NCBI RefSeq assembly: GCF_000002235.5
Contig: NW_022145563.1
Coordinates: forward strand, 540,001 to 604,000
From: Strongylocentrotus purpuratus
Lineage: Eukaryota > Echinodermata > Echinoidea > Camarodonta > Strongylocentrotidae
Reading direction: 5' to 3'
Length of the DNA: 64,000 bases
Position numbers and translations under genes: made by a program. The notes under the pieces were generated by a model. The model did no database searches. It was given only the letters and a program-made list of their open reading frames with translations, and had not been told where the DNA came from. Below, one piece after another: positions 22,489 through 35,290 of the stretch; within the stretch, counting starts at the first letter, position 1, and every line of letters begins with the position of its first letter.

Positions 22489-24145
22489 TGTTTGTATTTA
22501 CAAAAAAGGTTATGTGTTAACAGTATATTTTGAAAAATGGTTAGGCATATTTGTTATTTGTATTTATAAGTTTCTATTGATGGACAATTACTTTGAAGGC
22601 TTGTAGTCACAACCTATCTCGAGTCTAAAAAAACAGTATGAAATTCTTGAGGCCACCAAATGAAATATTTACTTGTTACTAGCTACCCAATGAGCAGTTT
22701 AGCTAGTTATACCTGTGGTACATTGATGGGTAGTTTAAGTTCTTTTGTATAAGTACAACAATGTAAAAACTCCAGTTGTTCCTTAAAAGTGTTTTGTGAA
22801 GAAGAAAATTAGGAGTATGTGATTTGTAAGGTTTGTAATTTGTTGTCATTTAACCATTCACCAGTCCACAAATGTATTCATATTGATGGCCTCTTCTCCC
22901 ACCTAGTGATGAACTATCGTATTCACTTGTTATGAGTTAATGTATACTGGTCTACTACTATTGAACCTTGTCATTGGTATCATTAAGGTTCAGGGTGCAC
23001 ATCCGTAAATATAGGTAAATTTTCATGAACTATTGGGATCGTGTTCATAGGATTTAACAAAAAGAAAAGAATCAAACCCTTCGAGTTTATAACCCATAAC
23101 GGAGAACTATGTAAGCCTATATAGTGCAATAACTCAGGGCTGCAAGCGCCCAGCAAGACCATGCTTTTCATGGAGATATCTGAAATATAACTTTAAATTG
23201 AACCTTTCAGGGACAGACTGTTTTGGCTTGGGGGCAGAAAACAAATTTTCTTTGGTGAGTTTTATAGCTGCAAACGGTCAATCAGCCGCACAAAATCAGA
23301 TCCATGCAGTTTGGCAAGAAAAAATAGAAATAGAAAATTAATACGAATTGTCCTAAATGCAAATTACAGCTTTAAACGGAGGTCACACTTAATTATTTCA
23401 GTTGTACCGATAGTTATATGCCTTTTATAGCCATTTGCTAGCGAGTTAGTGTTCAGCTTGAATCCTGTTAAAGATATTTTGCTCTTAAAGGAATTTCTTG
23501 TAATGCTAGATAAATTTCCATTCACACAGACCTTGAAGCCTGTGAAATATTATGAAGATGTACATGATTTATTGTATGTCACCTACAATTTTTTATATCT
23601 TTCATTGCACCTGTTAAACAGTCTTAATTGTGACAGCATATTTGTGACGTTGGCATCTATTACGCTACGTCAAAGGAACACTTTAATTGTGTTGAAATTC
23701 CATACATGTATTATGAGTTCTATATATATGTTTGTTATGCAAGTCACTTTTTCTCTTACTAAAACATGTTTTTGTAATTTGTTTAAAATTTTTGAACTTG
23801 ACATTTGGTTCCCTACTTGGATCATTGTGTTTGATAGTTTTATATCACGTACTCCAGCTTGTGACCATGTACTTCATACGATTATGTGTATGAAAACGTA
23901 AGCATATTTTGTTTGATTAAAAAATGGCATTTGCCATTATTGTTGCCTACCCTTAATCTTTCGTGTTGTCCATTATGTTGTAGAGTAGTATAACATGCAG
24001 AATATGATATGTTCGGAAATGGTTTCATGACAAACGTAGTAGAATGTATATACCAGTAATATATATTTTCACATCTATAACGCTCACATAGTTATTTATG
24101 AATAATTTGCTTTTGTTCTGGTACCATGTACAACAAACAACAAGG
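22489..24145. other. AT-rich intergenic DNA
   Basis: A 150-codon open frame (23449-23901) has no recognisable domain and a composition like the flanks, so I do not call it. Nothing else was seen. Confidence 0.45.
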
Positions 24146-24149
24146 AAAG

Positions 24150-24835
24150 TAAGCAGTCCATAGTTGCTGGATTAATTTAAAAAATCCACATTTGACAGTA
24201 CCGGTATGTTATCTAATGTCAAACGTCCACGTTCAATATGCTAGTTTACCAAGTCCACGTTCAATATGCTAGTTTACCAAGTCCACGTTCAATATGCTAG
24301 TTTACCAAGTCCACGTTTGAAGTTATGTATAAGAAGGAATGTCAAAGGTCCATGCTTGTACTGTTTATTTACTGAGTCCATTCTTGAAGGCGTTTAAAGC
24401 CCCATCGTACTACTTGTATCTACTTGCTCCCCATTTATAGAATACAATGCCTAATCGGTGACTATTGGTCCCCCATGATCCTCTTTTTCTTATGTTAATT
24501 GATCGAGAGCTGAGTTGATGAGATAGCCACCTGTCATGACCACCCTGGGTGGTCTAATTCCTCCTAGCCAAACTAGTACGTCCACATTCGGAGGTACATA
24601 TGTATGTGTATAAATAATAAATGTCAAAGGTCCATTTCATTGGGTTAAAGTTATCAAGTCCATTTTCAAAGGACTTTACAAGGGATTTAATACGTTCATG
24701 TTAAAACGCCTAATTAACAAGGAATTTAACAAGTCCATGTTTGACGGCCTTATTCATGAGTCCATGTTTGAAGGCATTTACAAGGAATTTAAAAAGTCCA
24801 TGTTTGCGAGAGTTATTTCATAGGTCCTCATTCGA
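24150..24835. repeat. Degenerate AAGTCCA(C/T)(A/G)TTTGAAGG repeat field with a 27-bp x3 core
   Basis: Between 24230 and 24315 a 27-bp unit, AAGTCCACGTTCAATATGCT plus AGTTTACC, occurs three times almost exactly. Around it, at least ten looser copies of the word AAGTCCATGTTTGAAGG are spaced 30 to 80 bases apart up to 24835. The same word occurs in the introns of the SET-recombinase gene near 14850-14990 and 15905-16040. Confidence 0.8.
24463..24550 (+). repeat. Dispersed repeat shared inverted with 40838-40906
   Basis: GGTCCCCCATGATCCTCTTT, then TTCTTATGTTAATTGA and GATGAGATAGCCACCTGTCA. The same order is found on the opposite strand near 40838-40906, with about nine bases in ten alike. Confidence 0.75.
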
Positions 24836-24847
24836 GGGCATCTACAA

Positions 24848-25014
24848 GTATGTGTGTGTGTGTGTGCGTGTGTGTGTGTGTGATAATCATGAACCCCTCA
24901 TAAAAGAAGATGAAAATGAATAGTAAAGTTTGTAATATAAGTATAGTATTAGTAGTAGCAGCAGCAGTGAAAGTAGTATAGTAGTTGAAGTTATAGTGGT
25001 AGTAGTAGTAGTAA

Positions 25015-25046
<32 letters not shown>

Positions 25047-25155
25047 TAGTAGTAGTGTAGTAGTTTAGTCTTCTTCTTCGTCTTCTTCTCATTTGTTGTT
25101 ATTTTATTCCTTTTTCCTTTCTTTTTCTTCTTCTCCTTCTTCTTCTCCCCTCCTC
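24848..25155. repeat. GT, AGT and CTT microsatellites
   Basis: (GT)n at 24849-24881, an AGT-rich trinucleotide array at about 24945-25065, then a CTT/CTTCTC stretch to about 25150. Frames across it are low complexity only. Confidence 0.92.
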
Positions 25156-25998
25156 CTTCGGTTGCAGTACAGGCCACCGTCTAGTGTATTGTGGTACTGT
25201 TGATTGAGTGAACAGTCATAACTATGTCAAATGATGATGATCAAATATTTGAATGAAAACTCAATTATGTGTACGAGATTGGTTATCCCACTTATATCCT
25301 AAATATTTGATGAATGAAATCGATTTATTCAAACATCCTTCAGAATAGTCTGTTTACTAATGTCATACCCTATTATAACCCTTACTATGATAACACTCTC
25401 CCTCTTTATTATTGTTTGCGGCCGTTGGCAGTACCAGTGTCTCAAAACATTTGACAAGCAAAATAATGTGTGCCTCGAATCTTTAGCATATTTTTTTTCA
25501 ATCTTAAATTGTCAGTCATATTTCTTGCAAAATCGGAGGAGGAACAACCCCTCCCCTGCCCCCACCCGCACCTGAGGTGGCACCCTCCCCCCTCCCCAGT
25601 GTCCTTGCTAACAATTCTGTAGACACTATGATTTTCAAATTACAACCAGATCGATCTAGGTCAGCCTTAGTCAATAAATCCTGATCATATCATCTCGAAT
25701 AGAAAATTAGGCCAACGGAAGATAGGGCCTAATTAATATGATTGTCACCACATCATATTTCATTGGCCATGCTTTTTTAAATTTCCATTGCTTGTTTGAA
25801 AGCTTGAAATCCAATGATAGCAGTCGTGTTGTAAAGCATATCGATCATCGTACGAGTCACGTAATGCATTAGTGCAAAGAGTTTTTTGATCAAATTTGTA
25901 TTAGCTCCGCCTGTTGCAGTAGACCAGTTTACACAATTTATGCAATTTGCAAGCATCTCCTCTCCAAGGGGGGGGGGGGGGGTGCATGGGGTTGACAA
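25156..25998. other. Intergenic, nothing recognised
   Basis: No gene or clear repeat beyond a C-rich patch near 25550-25600 and a G run ending at 25982. Confidence 0.45.
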
Positions 25999-26152
25999 AG
26001 TGGCCGGATCCAGGATTTTCCTAAAAATCGCGCCGTTTTACTTTTTTTCTTTCTTTTTTCCTTTCTTTTCCTTTCTTCCCCCTCCCCCTTTTTTCACTTG
26101 GCCGCCCAAGGGGGGGGGGGGGAAACCGCCGAACCCCCTAGATCCGCCCCTG
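25999..26152 (+). mobile_element. Poly-G MITE, family A, complete copy
   Basis: It starts AGTGGCCGGATCCAGGATTT, has the block AAAATCGCGCCGTTTTAC, a pyrimidine-rich centre, CACTTGGCCGCCCAAGG, a G run, and ends CCTAGATCCGCCCCTG. The two ends are inverted copies over about 14 bases (GGCGGATC). This is the best full-length copy of the family here. Confidence 0.75.
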
Positions 26153-27230
26153 CTCATTTACATGTACAACAATCGTTAACAGTGACGACCCAAAAAACTT
26201 GCCAGGCAAGATAAACAAAGCAAAATAAATCTATGTAGCCTGCATATTGTCAATGGCATAACTCAAAGCAGGATAATTTAATACTTCGTCTCTAGAAGCG
26301 TTCATAAAAATGGAATAAAACAACTGTCAACTTGTCTGTTCTGTATTTTCGCTCCTGGCAGATGAAATCAAAACAACTCTCGTATAAATCTCGCTGAGAA
26401 CACCGACTCTGAAAAGGCGTTGCTTAAATCCTTTTTTAGCTCCAGATGTCAAGAAGTACTTGGAACATGAAGGAATTTCTCGGGAACAGAATTACCATTT
26501 GTTCTCTACCTTTTCAGATATGCAGCCACGCACATCTTAAAAATTGATTTTGTGAAGATATTATGTTGGCAAAGTTTCTAATCCTGTGCTATGGCCGTAA
26601 AGAAAAACCCGACTTTAGTGAAATAGAAAGTACACGTTGACAAAAACTTTTGTTTTTCTTCTTTTTGTTACAAACGAGAGAGAGAGAGAGAGAGAGATAT
26701 ATATAAAGGTGTAGCAGGCAACTCCTTTTGAAGAGAATATAAAGATGAAAAAATTGAGCTTTCTCGTCTTTTCTACGTCAGTTTGGAATCATAATCATAT
26801 ATCATTATCAGAGATGTCTACTGAAAACATGACTCTTCAAATGCCATCAAAATAATGCTGACAAAGCCCTGGACCAAACGTTCATGCCACAAAATTAATG
26901 TGAAGTCCCATGTACCCATTTTGTGTGTTTTTGTGACAGAAATAACCGTCTGGTATGGGTCATTCTTTAATAAAACTTACGTTTGTCAACATTCCCCATA
27001 CACATATAGAGGCGGTCAGAGGAGCCAGATGTATTCCTAGCGGAACAACCGTCGATATCAGAGACTGAAGCCTTCGGTCTAGGTTGATCATGCTCATTGA
27101 AAACCTCACGCACAGAGTATTTCAACTCTTCTGTAAGGTACTGTGCCCTACATAATCAACCTTTCCCGATTGCTTTCAGACAATTTCTTTCATAAATTAA
27201 TCGCATATTGACCAGTACCCAACTCCATCT
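26153..27230. other. Intergenic with a GA tract
   Basis: (GA)n at 26677-26696. No gene recognised. Confidence 0.45.
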
Positions 27231-27231
27231 T

Positions 27232-27767
27232 TAAAGGGTCCACTCGGATATTAAATTGGTTTAAATAATGGAAAACGAGAGAAAAAAATTGGTGAAAGTT
27301 TGAGCACTATCCGATTAAAAATAGGAAAATTATGATTTTTTTTTAAAGTTGTTATCTGTGAGACACACATTGGCAACACTGTGACGTATCATACGAGGTC
27401 CTCTTCCAAATGCTCTGAACAGAACATTTCATTTTCTTAGTTATTTATGACTTAATAGATTTTTTTTCATACAGCGGCTGTATAAGAAAATATTTGCAAT
27501 AATTGTATGTAGGGCGCACATATGATTTTTTTTTTTTTATAAGGAAAATATAGATTTTTGAAGTTTAATAATACAGGGCATAGGAGGGGGGAGGCTCAGA
27601 AGATGCGTCACAGAGTTCCCAATTTGTATTTGATTTGTTCCGCCTTCAAAGGTTCATAAATTTCTTATTTTTAATCGCATTTTGCTCAAACTTTCACTGA
27701 CCTGTTTCTCTAATTGTTCTGCTTCTATAAAAACCAACTTAATATCAAGGTGGACTCTCCTTTTAAT
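27232..27767. mobile_element. Foldback element, family F, copy 1
   Basis: The left arm AAAGGGTCCACTCGGATATT, AAATTGGTTT and GTGAAAGTTTGAGCA is repeated inverted at the right (AAGGAGAGTCCACCTTGATA on the minus strand, then AAGTTGGTTT and GTGAAAGTTTGAGCA). Further in, GGCAACACTGTGACGTATC faces its inverted copy GGGAACTCTGTGACGCATC. The arms are near 200 bp and about 80% alike. Confidence 0.8.
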
Positions 27768-28340
27768 TCATTATACCGAGAAAGTATTGACCACAAGAAA
27801 GTTGACATTTACCAGGATCTCGGTTGAACAAGAATATTTGTGCCCTCCAAATAGAAAAAACGGGTGAAAAGAGAAAAAAATTGGAAAGTGTTTTGACATA
27901 ACAGTATTTTGACGTAATTATAGAGTTTTTACATAATTATAGAGTTTTGACATGATTATAGAGTTTTGACATAATTATATTTTGTCCTGTGTTCAATGCT
28001 GACCCATTTCAATCTTTTTAAATAATACATTATAAAAATATGCTTGCACCAGTACTAAAAATCCCATTTCAAAACACTTAAAAAAAAACATTTAGGTCCT
28101 GTTCACTTACGTTATCCTATTAACCCGTTTTAAGGAACTCAAAATTATTTATGGATTTTTCTTCCATAAGACCATTCCCTGGGAGTTATTGAATTCACCT
28201 GCCTTATATTACTGTACGATCGCATCTCAATGGGTGGAATACACTTTGGATACAATACGTGTTGCTACGTTAAGCAATCCTCTGACAATCTAGGTTAGTG
28301 GTCATTAATCAAGAACTGGCCTCGATCGCGACGCCCCTAG
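27768..28340. repeat. AT-rich DNA with a short minisatellite
   Basis: At 27900-27985 a unit of about 22 bp, ATAATTATAGAGTTTTGAC, occurs three to four times. The remainder is unremarkable. Confidence 0.75.
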
Positions 28341-28344
28341 CCCC

Positions 28345-28622
28345 AGTGGCGGATCCAGGGGGGGGGGCCGAAACGGCCGCGGCCCCCCCCCTATTGGCGG
28401 CGCAAAAAAAAGGAAGAAAAAAAAGAGGAAGAAAAGAAGAGAAAAAAGAAAAAGGAAGAGGAGAAAAAAAGGAGAAGAGAAAAGAAAGGAGAAGAGAAAG
28501 GAAAAAAAAAAGAGAAAAGAAAAGAGAAGAGAAAAGATAAAGACCCCCCCCCCTCCCCCCCCCCCCCCCCCCCCCCCCCCTCCCCCCCCCTCCCCCCCCC
28601 CCCCCCCCCCCCCCCCTCCCTC
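28345..28622. repeat. Poly-G MITE end followed by long polypurine and polycytosine tracts
   Basis: AGTGGCGGATCCAGGGG (family A end) is followed by GGCCGAAACGGCCGCGGCC, then about 135 bases of almost pure A/G (28406-28543). A 79-base tract of C with only five T (28544-28622) follows. Frames here are Lys/Arg/Glu or Gly low complexity and are not genes. Confidence 0.9.
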
Positions 28623-29495
28623 CAACTCCGGGGTCGGAGGGACCGAATTTGTGTTCCCTAAATTTCCGATAAAGAGTTACTTTTCACGAAACAAAAAATC
28701 CGGCCCGTACTGACTTTACACACCGGAGATGGAGGGGTGCTTTCAAAGAGAGGGAACATACATGTGCGTACCCTGGATAACACTGAGTGGGTGGGGGGGG
28801 GGGGGGGGGGGGGGAGGTGGGGAAAAGAAAAGTCGGTAAGAAAGGGGGAAAGACAAGAAAATGGTGCTAAGTGACAGTAACGACGAATATGGGAAAACTG
28901 TAATCGGGAGATTTGGGGTCATTCCTGAAGGCTTGGCAAACGTTATTGAATAGAGGGGGCCGGGCCGGCCGCATAAAATCTCGAGCCGCGGATTCAAAGT
29001 TAAACGTTAAGAACAGCCCATGCGGTCATCACTCTTTAGTGAGAAATTTGAAAAGGGCACAATATTTTGGATGTCTTTTAAATAGAAGTTATATACTCAA
29101 CAGTCAAATTTTAAATTAACGGTAGGGCCGCTTCACAACTCTTATTTTGCCCTTCACTTGAATTCAGCTCATATCGACTCGCTTGTGCTTGTATTTGAAC
29201 TCATGTTGGTAGTAATCATGGACAGGGGCGGCAATCCTGGGCCAAATATGGGGACACGTCTCCCAGGAAATTTAGAAATATAGCTAGAAAGAAATGTAGC
29301 GGAAAGAACGTATATATTGGGCTTAGGGATTTTCTAGAATGCATAATTTCAGCATTCAACATTGCAAAATCTCGCTTGGTCGCTACACCCCGGCCCCGGC
29401 CCTCGCCCGATAACGCAAAACTATGACGCTCCCGGCCGTGATTTATCCATGGTTGGTGTAATCACAATCATGATTGTTTCATTTTCCCTTTAAAG
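28623..29495. other. Intergenic with a poly-G tract
   Basis: A G run of about 24 lies at 28791-28814. No gene was recognised, although CG content rises near 29390-29440. Confidence 0.45.
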
Positions 29496-29496
29496 C

Positions 29497-32400
29497 AGGC
29501 GCGTAGCCAGGGGCGGTAGGGGCAGTAAGATGACATAGGACGAAAAAGGAGCACACAAAGAAACATTTTTTATAACTCTGACAAATCGAGAACGGTATCG
29601 TCTTCTTTCTCTAATAATTAAATGAAATGACAAAGCTTCCGCGCATCGCTCGGGAAGGGGGCAACTGAATTCAGACAAGGTTCGGGAGTCGAGAATGGTA
29701 AAACGAATCATCTTCTTTCTCTAATAATTTAATGAAACGTCAACGTTTCCGCGCTTCGCTGAATTCAAACAAGGATTAAGAGTCGAGAATGGTACAAAGA
29801 ATCGTCTCCTTTCCCTTATAATTGAATGTAACGTCAAAGCTTCCGCGCTTCGCGCGGGAGGGGGGGGGGGCCGGGAACTCAATTCAGACAATGATTAAGA
29901 GTCGAGAATGGTACAAAGAATCGTCTCCTTTCCCTTATAATTAAATGAAACGTCAAAGCTTCCGCGCTTCGCGCGGGAGAGGGGGGGGGGGGGGCGGGAA
30001 CTCAATTCAGACAAGGATTAAGAGTCGAGAACGGTACAACGAATCGTCTTCTTTCTCTAATAATTTCATTAAACTATGAAAGGCCAAAGCTTCCGTGCTT
30101 CGCGCGGGAGGGGAGGGGGTGAATTCAGTCAAGTAATAAGAGTCGAGAATGGTACAACAAATCTTGTTCTTTAATAATTAATGAAAGGGCAAAGCTTCCG
30201 GGCTTCGCGCGGGCGGAAGGAAACTGAATACAAACAAGGATTAAGATTCGAGAACGGTACAACGAATCGTCATTTTTCTCTAATAATTCAATGAAACGTC
30301 AAAGCTTCCGCGCATGACACGCAGGAGGGGGGGGGGGGGGGGAAACTCAATTCAAACAAGGATAAAGAGTCGATGACGGTACAACGAATCCTATTCTTTC
30401 TCTAATAATTTCATTAAACTATGAAAGGCCAAAGCTTCCGTGCTTCGCGCGGGAGGGGAGGGGGTGAATTCAGTCAAGTAATAAGAGTCGAGAATGGTAC
30501 AACAAATCTTGTTCTTTAATAATTAATGAAAGGGCAAAGCTTCCGCGCTTCGCGCGGGCAGGAGGAAACTGAATACAAACAAGGATTAAGAGTCGAGAAC
30601 GGTACAACGAATCGTCATTTTTCTCTCATAATTCAATGAAACGTCAAAGCTTCCGCGCATGACGCGCAGGAGGGGGGGGGAAAACTCAATTCAGACAAGG
30701 ATAAAGAGTCGATGACGGTACAACGAATCCTATTCTTTCTCTAATAATTTCATTAAACTATGAAAGGCCAAAGCTTCCGTGCTTCGCGCGGGAGGGGAGG
30801 GGGTGAATTCAGTCAAGTAATAAGAGTCGAGAATGGTACAACAAATCTTGTCCTTTAATAATTAATGAAAGGGCAAAGCTTCCGCGCTTCGCGCGGGCGG
30901 GAGGAAACTGAATACAAACAAGGATTAAGAGTCGAGAACGGTTCAACGAATCGGCTTCTTTCTCTAATAATTTAATGAAACGTCAAAGCTTCCGCGCTTT
31001 GCGCGGGAGGGGGGGGGGGAAACTCAATTCAGACAAGGATAAAGAGTGGATGACGGTACAACGAATCATCTTCTTTCTCTAATAATTTCATTAAACTATG
31101 AAAGGCCAAAGCTTCCGTGCTTGGCGCGGGAGGGGAGGGGGTGAATTCAGTCAAGTAATAAGAGTCGAAAATGGTACAACAAATCTTGTTCTTTAATAGT
31201 TAATGAAAGGGCAAAGCTTCCGCGCTTCGCGCGGGCGGGAGGAAACTGAATACAAACAAGGATTAAGAGTCGAGATCGGTACAACGAATCGTCATTTTTC
31301 TCTAATAATTCAATGAAACGTCAAAGCTTCCGCGCTTCGCGCGGGAGGGGGGGGGGGGGGAACTCAATTCAGACAAGGATAAAAAGTGGATGACGGTACA
31401 ACGAATCATCTTCTTTCTCTAATAATTTCATTAAACTATGAAAGGCCAAAGCTTTCGTGCTTCGCGCGGGAGGGGAGAGGGTGAATTCAGTCAAGTAATA
31501 AGAGTCGAGAATGGTACAACAAATCTTGTTCTTTAATAGTTAATGAAAGGGCAAAGCTTCCGCGCTTCGCGCGGGCGGGAGGAAACTGAATACAAACAAG
31601 GATTAAGAGTCGAGATCGGTACAACGAATCGTCATTTTTCTCTAATAATTCAATGAAACGTCAAAGCTTCCGCGCTTCGCGCGGGAGGGGGGGGGGGGGG
31701 AACTCAATTCAGACAAGGATAAAAAGTGGATGACGGTACAACGAATCATCTTCTTTCTCTAATAATTTCATTAAACTATGAAAGGCCAAAGCTTTCGTGC
31801 TTCGCGCGGGAGGGGAGAGGGTGAATTCAGTCAAGTAATAAGAGTCGAGAATGGTACAACAAATCTTCTTCTTTAATAATTAATGAAAGGGTAAAGCTTC
31901 CGCGCTTCGCGCGGGCGGGAGGAAACTGAATACAAACAAGGATTAAGAGTCGAGATCGGTACAACGAATCGGCATTTTTCTCTAATAATTCATTGAAACG
32001 TCAAAGCTTCCGCGCTTCGCGCGAGAGGGAGCGGGAGGGAGCGGGAGGGAACTCAATTCAGACAAGGATTAAAAGTCGAGAACGGTACAACGAATCGTCT
32101 TTTTTCTCTAATAATTCCATGAAACGTCAAAGCTTCCGCGCATGACGCGCAGGAGGGGGGGGGGAACTCAATTCAGACAAGGATAAAGAGTCGATGACGG
32201 TACAACGAATCCTATTCTTTCTCTAATAATTTCATTAAACTATGAAAGGCCAAAGCTTCCGTGCTTCGCGCGGGAGGGGAGGGGGTGAATTCAGACAAGG
32301 ATTAAGAGTCGAGAATGGTACAAAGAATCGTCTCCTTTCCCTTATAATTTAATGAAACGTCAAAGGGGGCGGGAGGGAACTCAATTCAGACAAGGATAAA

Positions 32401-35290
32401 GAGTCGATGACGGTACAACGAATCATCTTCTTTCTCTAATAATTTCTTTAAACTATGAAAGGCCAAAGCTTCCGTGCTTCGCGCGGGAGGGGAGGGGGTG
32501 AATTCAGTCAAGTAATAAGAGTCGAAAATGGTACAACAAATCTTCTTCTTTAATAATTAATGAAAGGGCAAAGCTTCCGCGCTTCGCGCGGGCGGGAGGA
32601 AACTGAATACAAACAAGGATTAAGAGTCGAGATCGGTACAACGAATCGTCATTTTTCTCTAATAATTCATTGAAACGTCAAAGCTTCCGCGCTTCGCGCG
32701 GGAGGGAGCGGGAGGGAGCGGGAGGGAACTCAATTCAGACAAGGATTAAAAGTCGAGAACGGTACAACGAATCGTCTTTTTTCTCTAATAATTCCATGAA
32801 ACGTCAAAGCTTCCGCGCATGACGTGCAGGAGGGGGGGGGGGAAACTCAATTCAGACAAGGATAAAGAGTGGATGACGGTACAACGAATCCTATTCTTTC
32901 TCTAATAATTTCATTAAACTATGAAAGGCCAAAGCTTCCGTGCTTCGCGCGGGAGGGGAGGGGGTGAATTCAGTCAAGTAATAAGAGTCGAGAATGGTAC
33001 AACAAATCTTGTTTTTTAATAATTAATGAAAGGGCAAAGCTTCCGCGCTTCGCGCGGGCGGGAGGAAACTGAATACAAACCAGGATTAAGAGTCGAGATC
33101 GGTACAACGAATCGTCATTTTTCTCTAATAATTCATTGAAACGTCAAAGCTTCCGCGCTTCGCGCGGGAGGGAACTCAATTCAGACAAGGATTAAAAGTC
33201 GAGAACGGTACAACGAATCGTCTTTTTTCTCTAATAATTCCATGAAACGTCAAAGCTTCCGCGCATGACGCGCAGGAGGGGGGGGGGGAACTCAATTCAG
33301 ACAAGGATAAAGAGTCGATGACGGTACAACGAATCCTATTCTTTCTCTAATAATTTCATTAAACTATGAAAGGCCAAAGCTTCCGTGCTTCGCGCGGGAG
33401 GGGAGGGGGTGAATTCAGACAAGGATTAAGAGTCGAGAATGGTACAAAGAATCGTCTCCTTTCCCTTATAATTTAATGAAACGTCAAAGGGGGCGGGAGG
33501 GAACTCAATTCAGACAAGGATAAAGAGTCGATGACGGTACAACGAATCATCTTCTTTCTCTAATAATTTCTTTAAACTATGAAAGGCCAAAGCTTCCGTG
33601 CTTCGCGCGGGAGGGGAGGGGGTGAATTCAGTCAAGTAATAAGAGTCGAAAATGGTACAACAAATCTTCTTCTTTAATAATTAATGAAAGGGCAAAGCTT
33701 CCGCGCTTCGCGCGGGCGGGAGGAAACTGAATACAAACAAGGATTAAGAGTCGAGATCGGTACAACGAATCGTCATTTTTCTCTAATAATTCATTGAAAC
33801 GTCAAAGCTTCCGCGCTTCGCGCGGGAGGGAGCGGGAGGGAGCGGGAGGGAACTCAATTCAGACAAGGATTAAAAGTCGAGAACGGTACAACGAATCGTC
33901 TTTTTTCTCTAATAATTCCATGAAACGTCAAAGCTTCCGCGCATGACGTGCAGGAGGGGGGGGGGAACTCAATTCAGACAAGGATAAAGAGTGGATGACG
34001 GTACAACGAATCCTATTCTTTCTCTAATAATTTCATTAAACTATGAAAGGCCAAAGCTTCCGTGCTTCGCGCGGGAGGGGAGGGGGTGAATTCAGTCAAG
34101 TAATAAGAGTCGAGAATGGTACAACAAATCTTGTTTTTTAATAATTAATGAAAGGGCAAAGCTTCCGCGCTTCGCGCGGGCGGGAGGAAACTGAATACAA
34201 ACCAGGATTAAGAGTCGAGATCGGTACAACGAATCGTCATTTTTCTCTAATAATTCATTGAAACGTCAAAGCTTCCGCGCTTCGCGCGGGAGGGAACTCA
34301 ATTCAGACAAGGATTAAAAGTCGAGAACGGTACAACGAATCGTCTTTTTTCTCTAATAATTCCATGAAACGTCAAAGCTTCCGCGCATGACGCGCAGGAG
34401 GGGGGGGGGGGGGAAACTCAATTCAGACAAGGATAAAGAGTCGATGACGGTACAACGAATCCTATTCTTTCTCTAATAATTTCATTAAACTATGAAAGGC
34501 CAAAGCTTCCGTGCTTCGCGCGGGAGGGGAGGGGGTGAATTCAGACAAGGATTAAGAGTCGAGAATGGTACAACGAATCGTCTCCTTTCCCTTATAATTT
34601 AATGAAACGTCAAAGGGGGCGGGAGGGAACTCAATTCAGACAAGGATAAAGAGTCGATGACGGTACAACGAATCATCTTCTTTCTCTAATAATTTCTTTA
34701 AACTATGAAAGGCCAAAGCTTCCGTGCTTCGCGCGGGAGGGGAGGGGGTGAATTCAGTCAAGTAATAAGAGTCGAAAATGGAACAACAAATCTTCTTCTT
34801 TAATAATTAATGAAAGGGCAAAGCTTCCGCGCTTCGCGCGGGCGGGAGGAAACTGAATACAAACAAGGATTAAGAGTCGAGATCGGTACAACGAATCGTC
34901 ATTTTTCTCTAATAATTCATTGAAACGTCAAAGCTTCCGCGCTTCGCGCGGGAGGGAGCGGGAGGGAGCGGGAGGGAACTCAATTCAGACAAGGATTAAA
35001 AGTCGAGAACGGTACAACGAATCGTCTTTTTTCTCTAATAATTCCATGAAACGTCAAAGCTTCCGCGCATGACGTGCAGGAGGGGGGGGGGGGGAACTCA
35101 ATTCAGACAAGGATAAAGAGTCGATGACGGTACAACGAATCCTATTCTTTCTCTAATAATTTCATTAAACTATGAAAGGCCAAAGCTTTCGTGCTTCGCG
35201 CGGAAGGGGAGGGGGTGAATTCAGACAAGTAATAAGAGTCGAGAATGGTACAACAAATCTTCTTCTTTAATAATTAATGAAAGGGCAAAG
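29497..35290. repeat. Satellite array: about 51 monomers of roughly 113 bp with two higher-order periods
   Basis: Each monomer reads, in order, GAATTCAGACAAGGATTAAG, GTCGAGAACGGTACAACGAA, TTTCTCTAATAATTTAATG, AAACGTCAAAGCTTCCGCGC and TTCGCGCGGGAGGGG, with variable G runs. From about 30.0 to 32.0 kb a trimer recurs every 334-353 bp; the units at 31441 and 31781 are alike base for base over long stretches, 340 bp apart. From about 32.0 to 35.2 kb the period is 1,124-1,126 bp, judged from CAAAGGGGGCGGGAGGG at 32361, 33485 and 34611. No coding content. Confidence 0.97.

Noticed and set aside
23449-23901. A 150-codon open frame on the plus strand
   Set aside because: No domain, composition like the AT-rich flanks, and no splice or start context. 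Probably chance.
29490-35290. CRISPR-like or coding interpretation of the regular array
   Set aside because: Monomers abut without unique spacers and carry frame-breaking G runs. It is a eukaryotic satellite.
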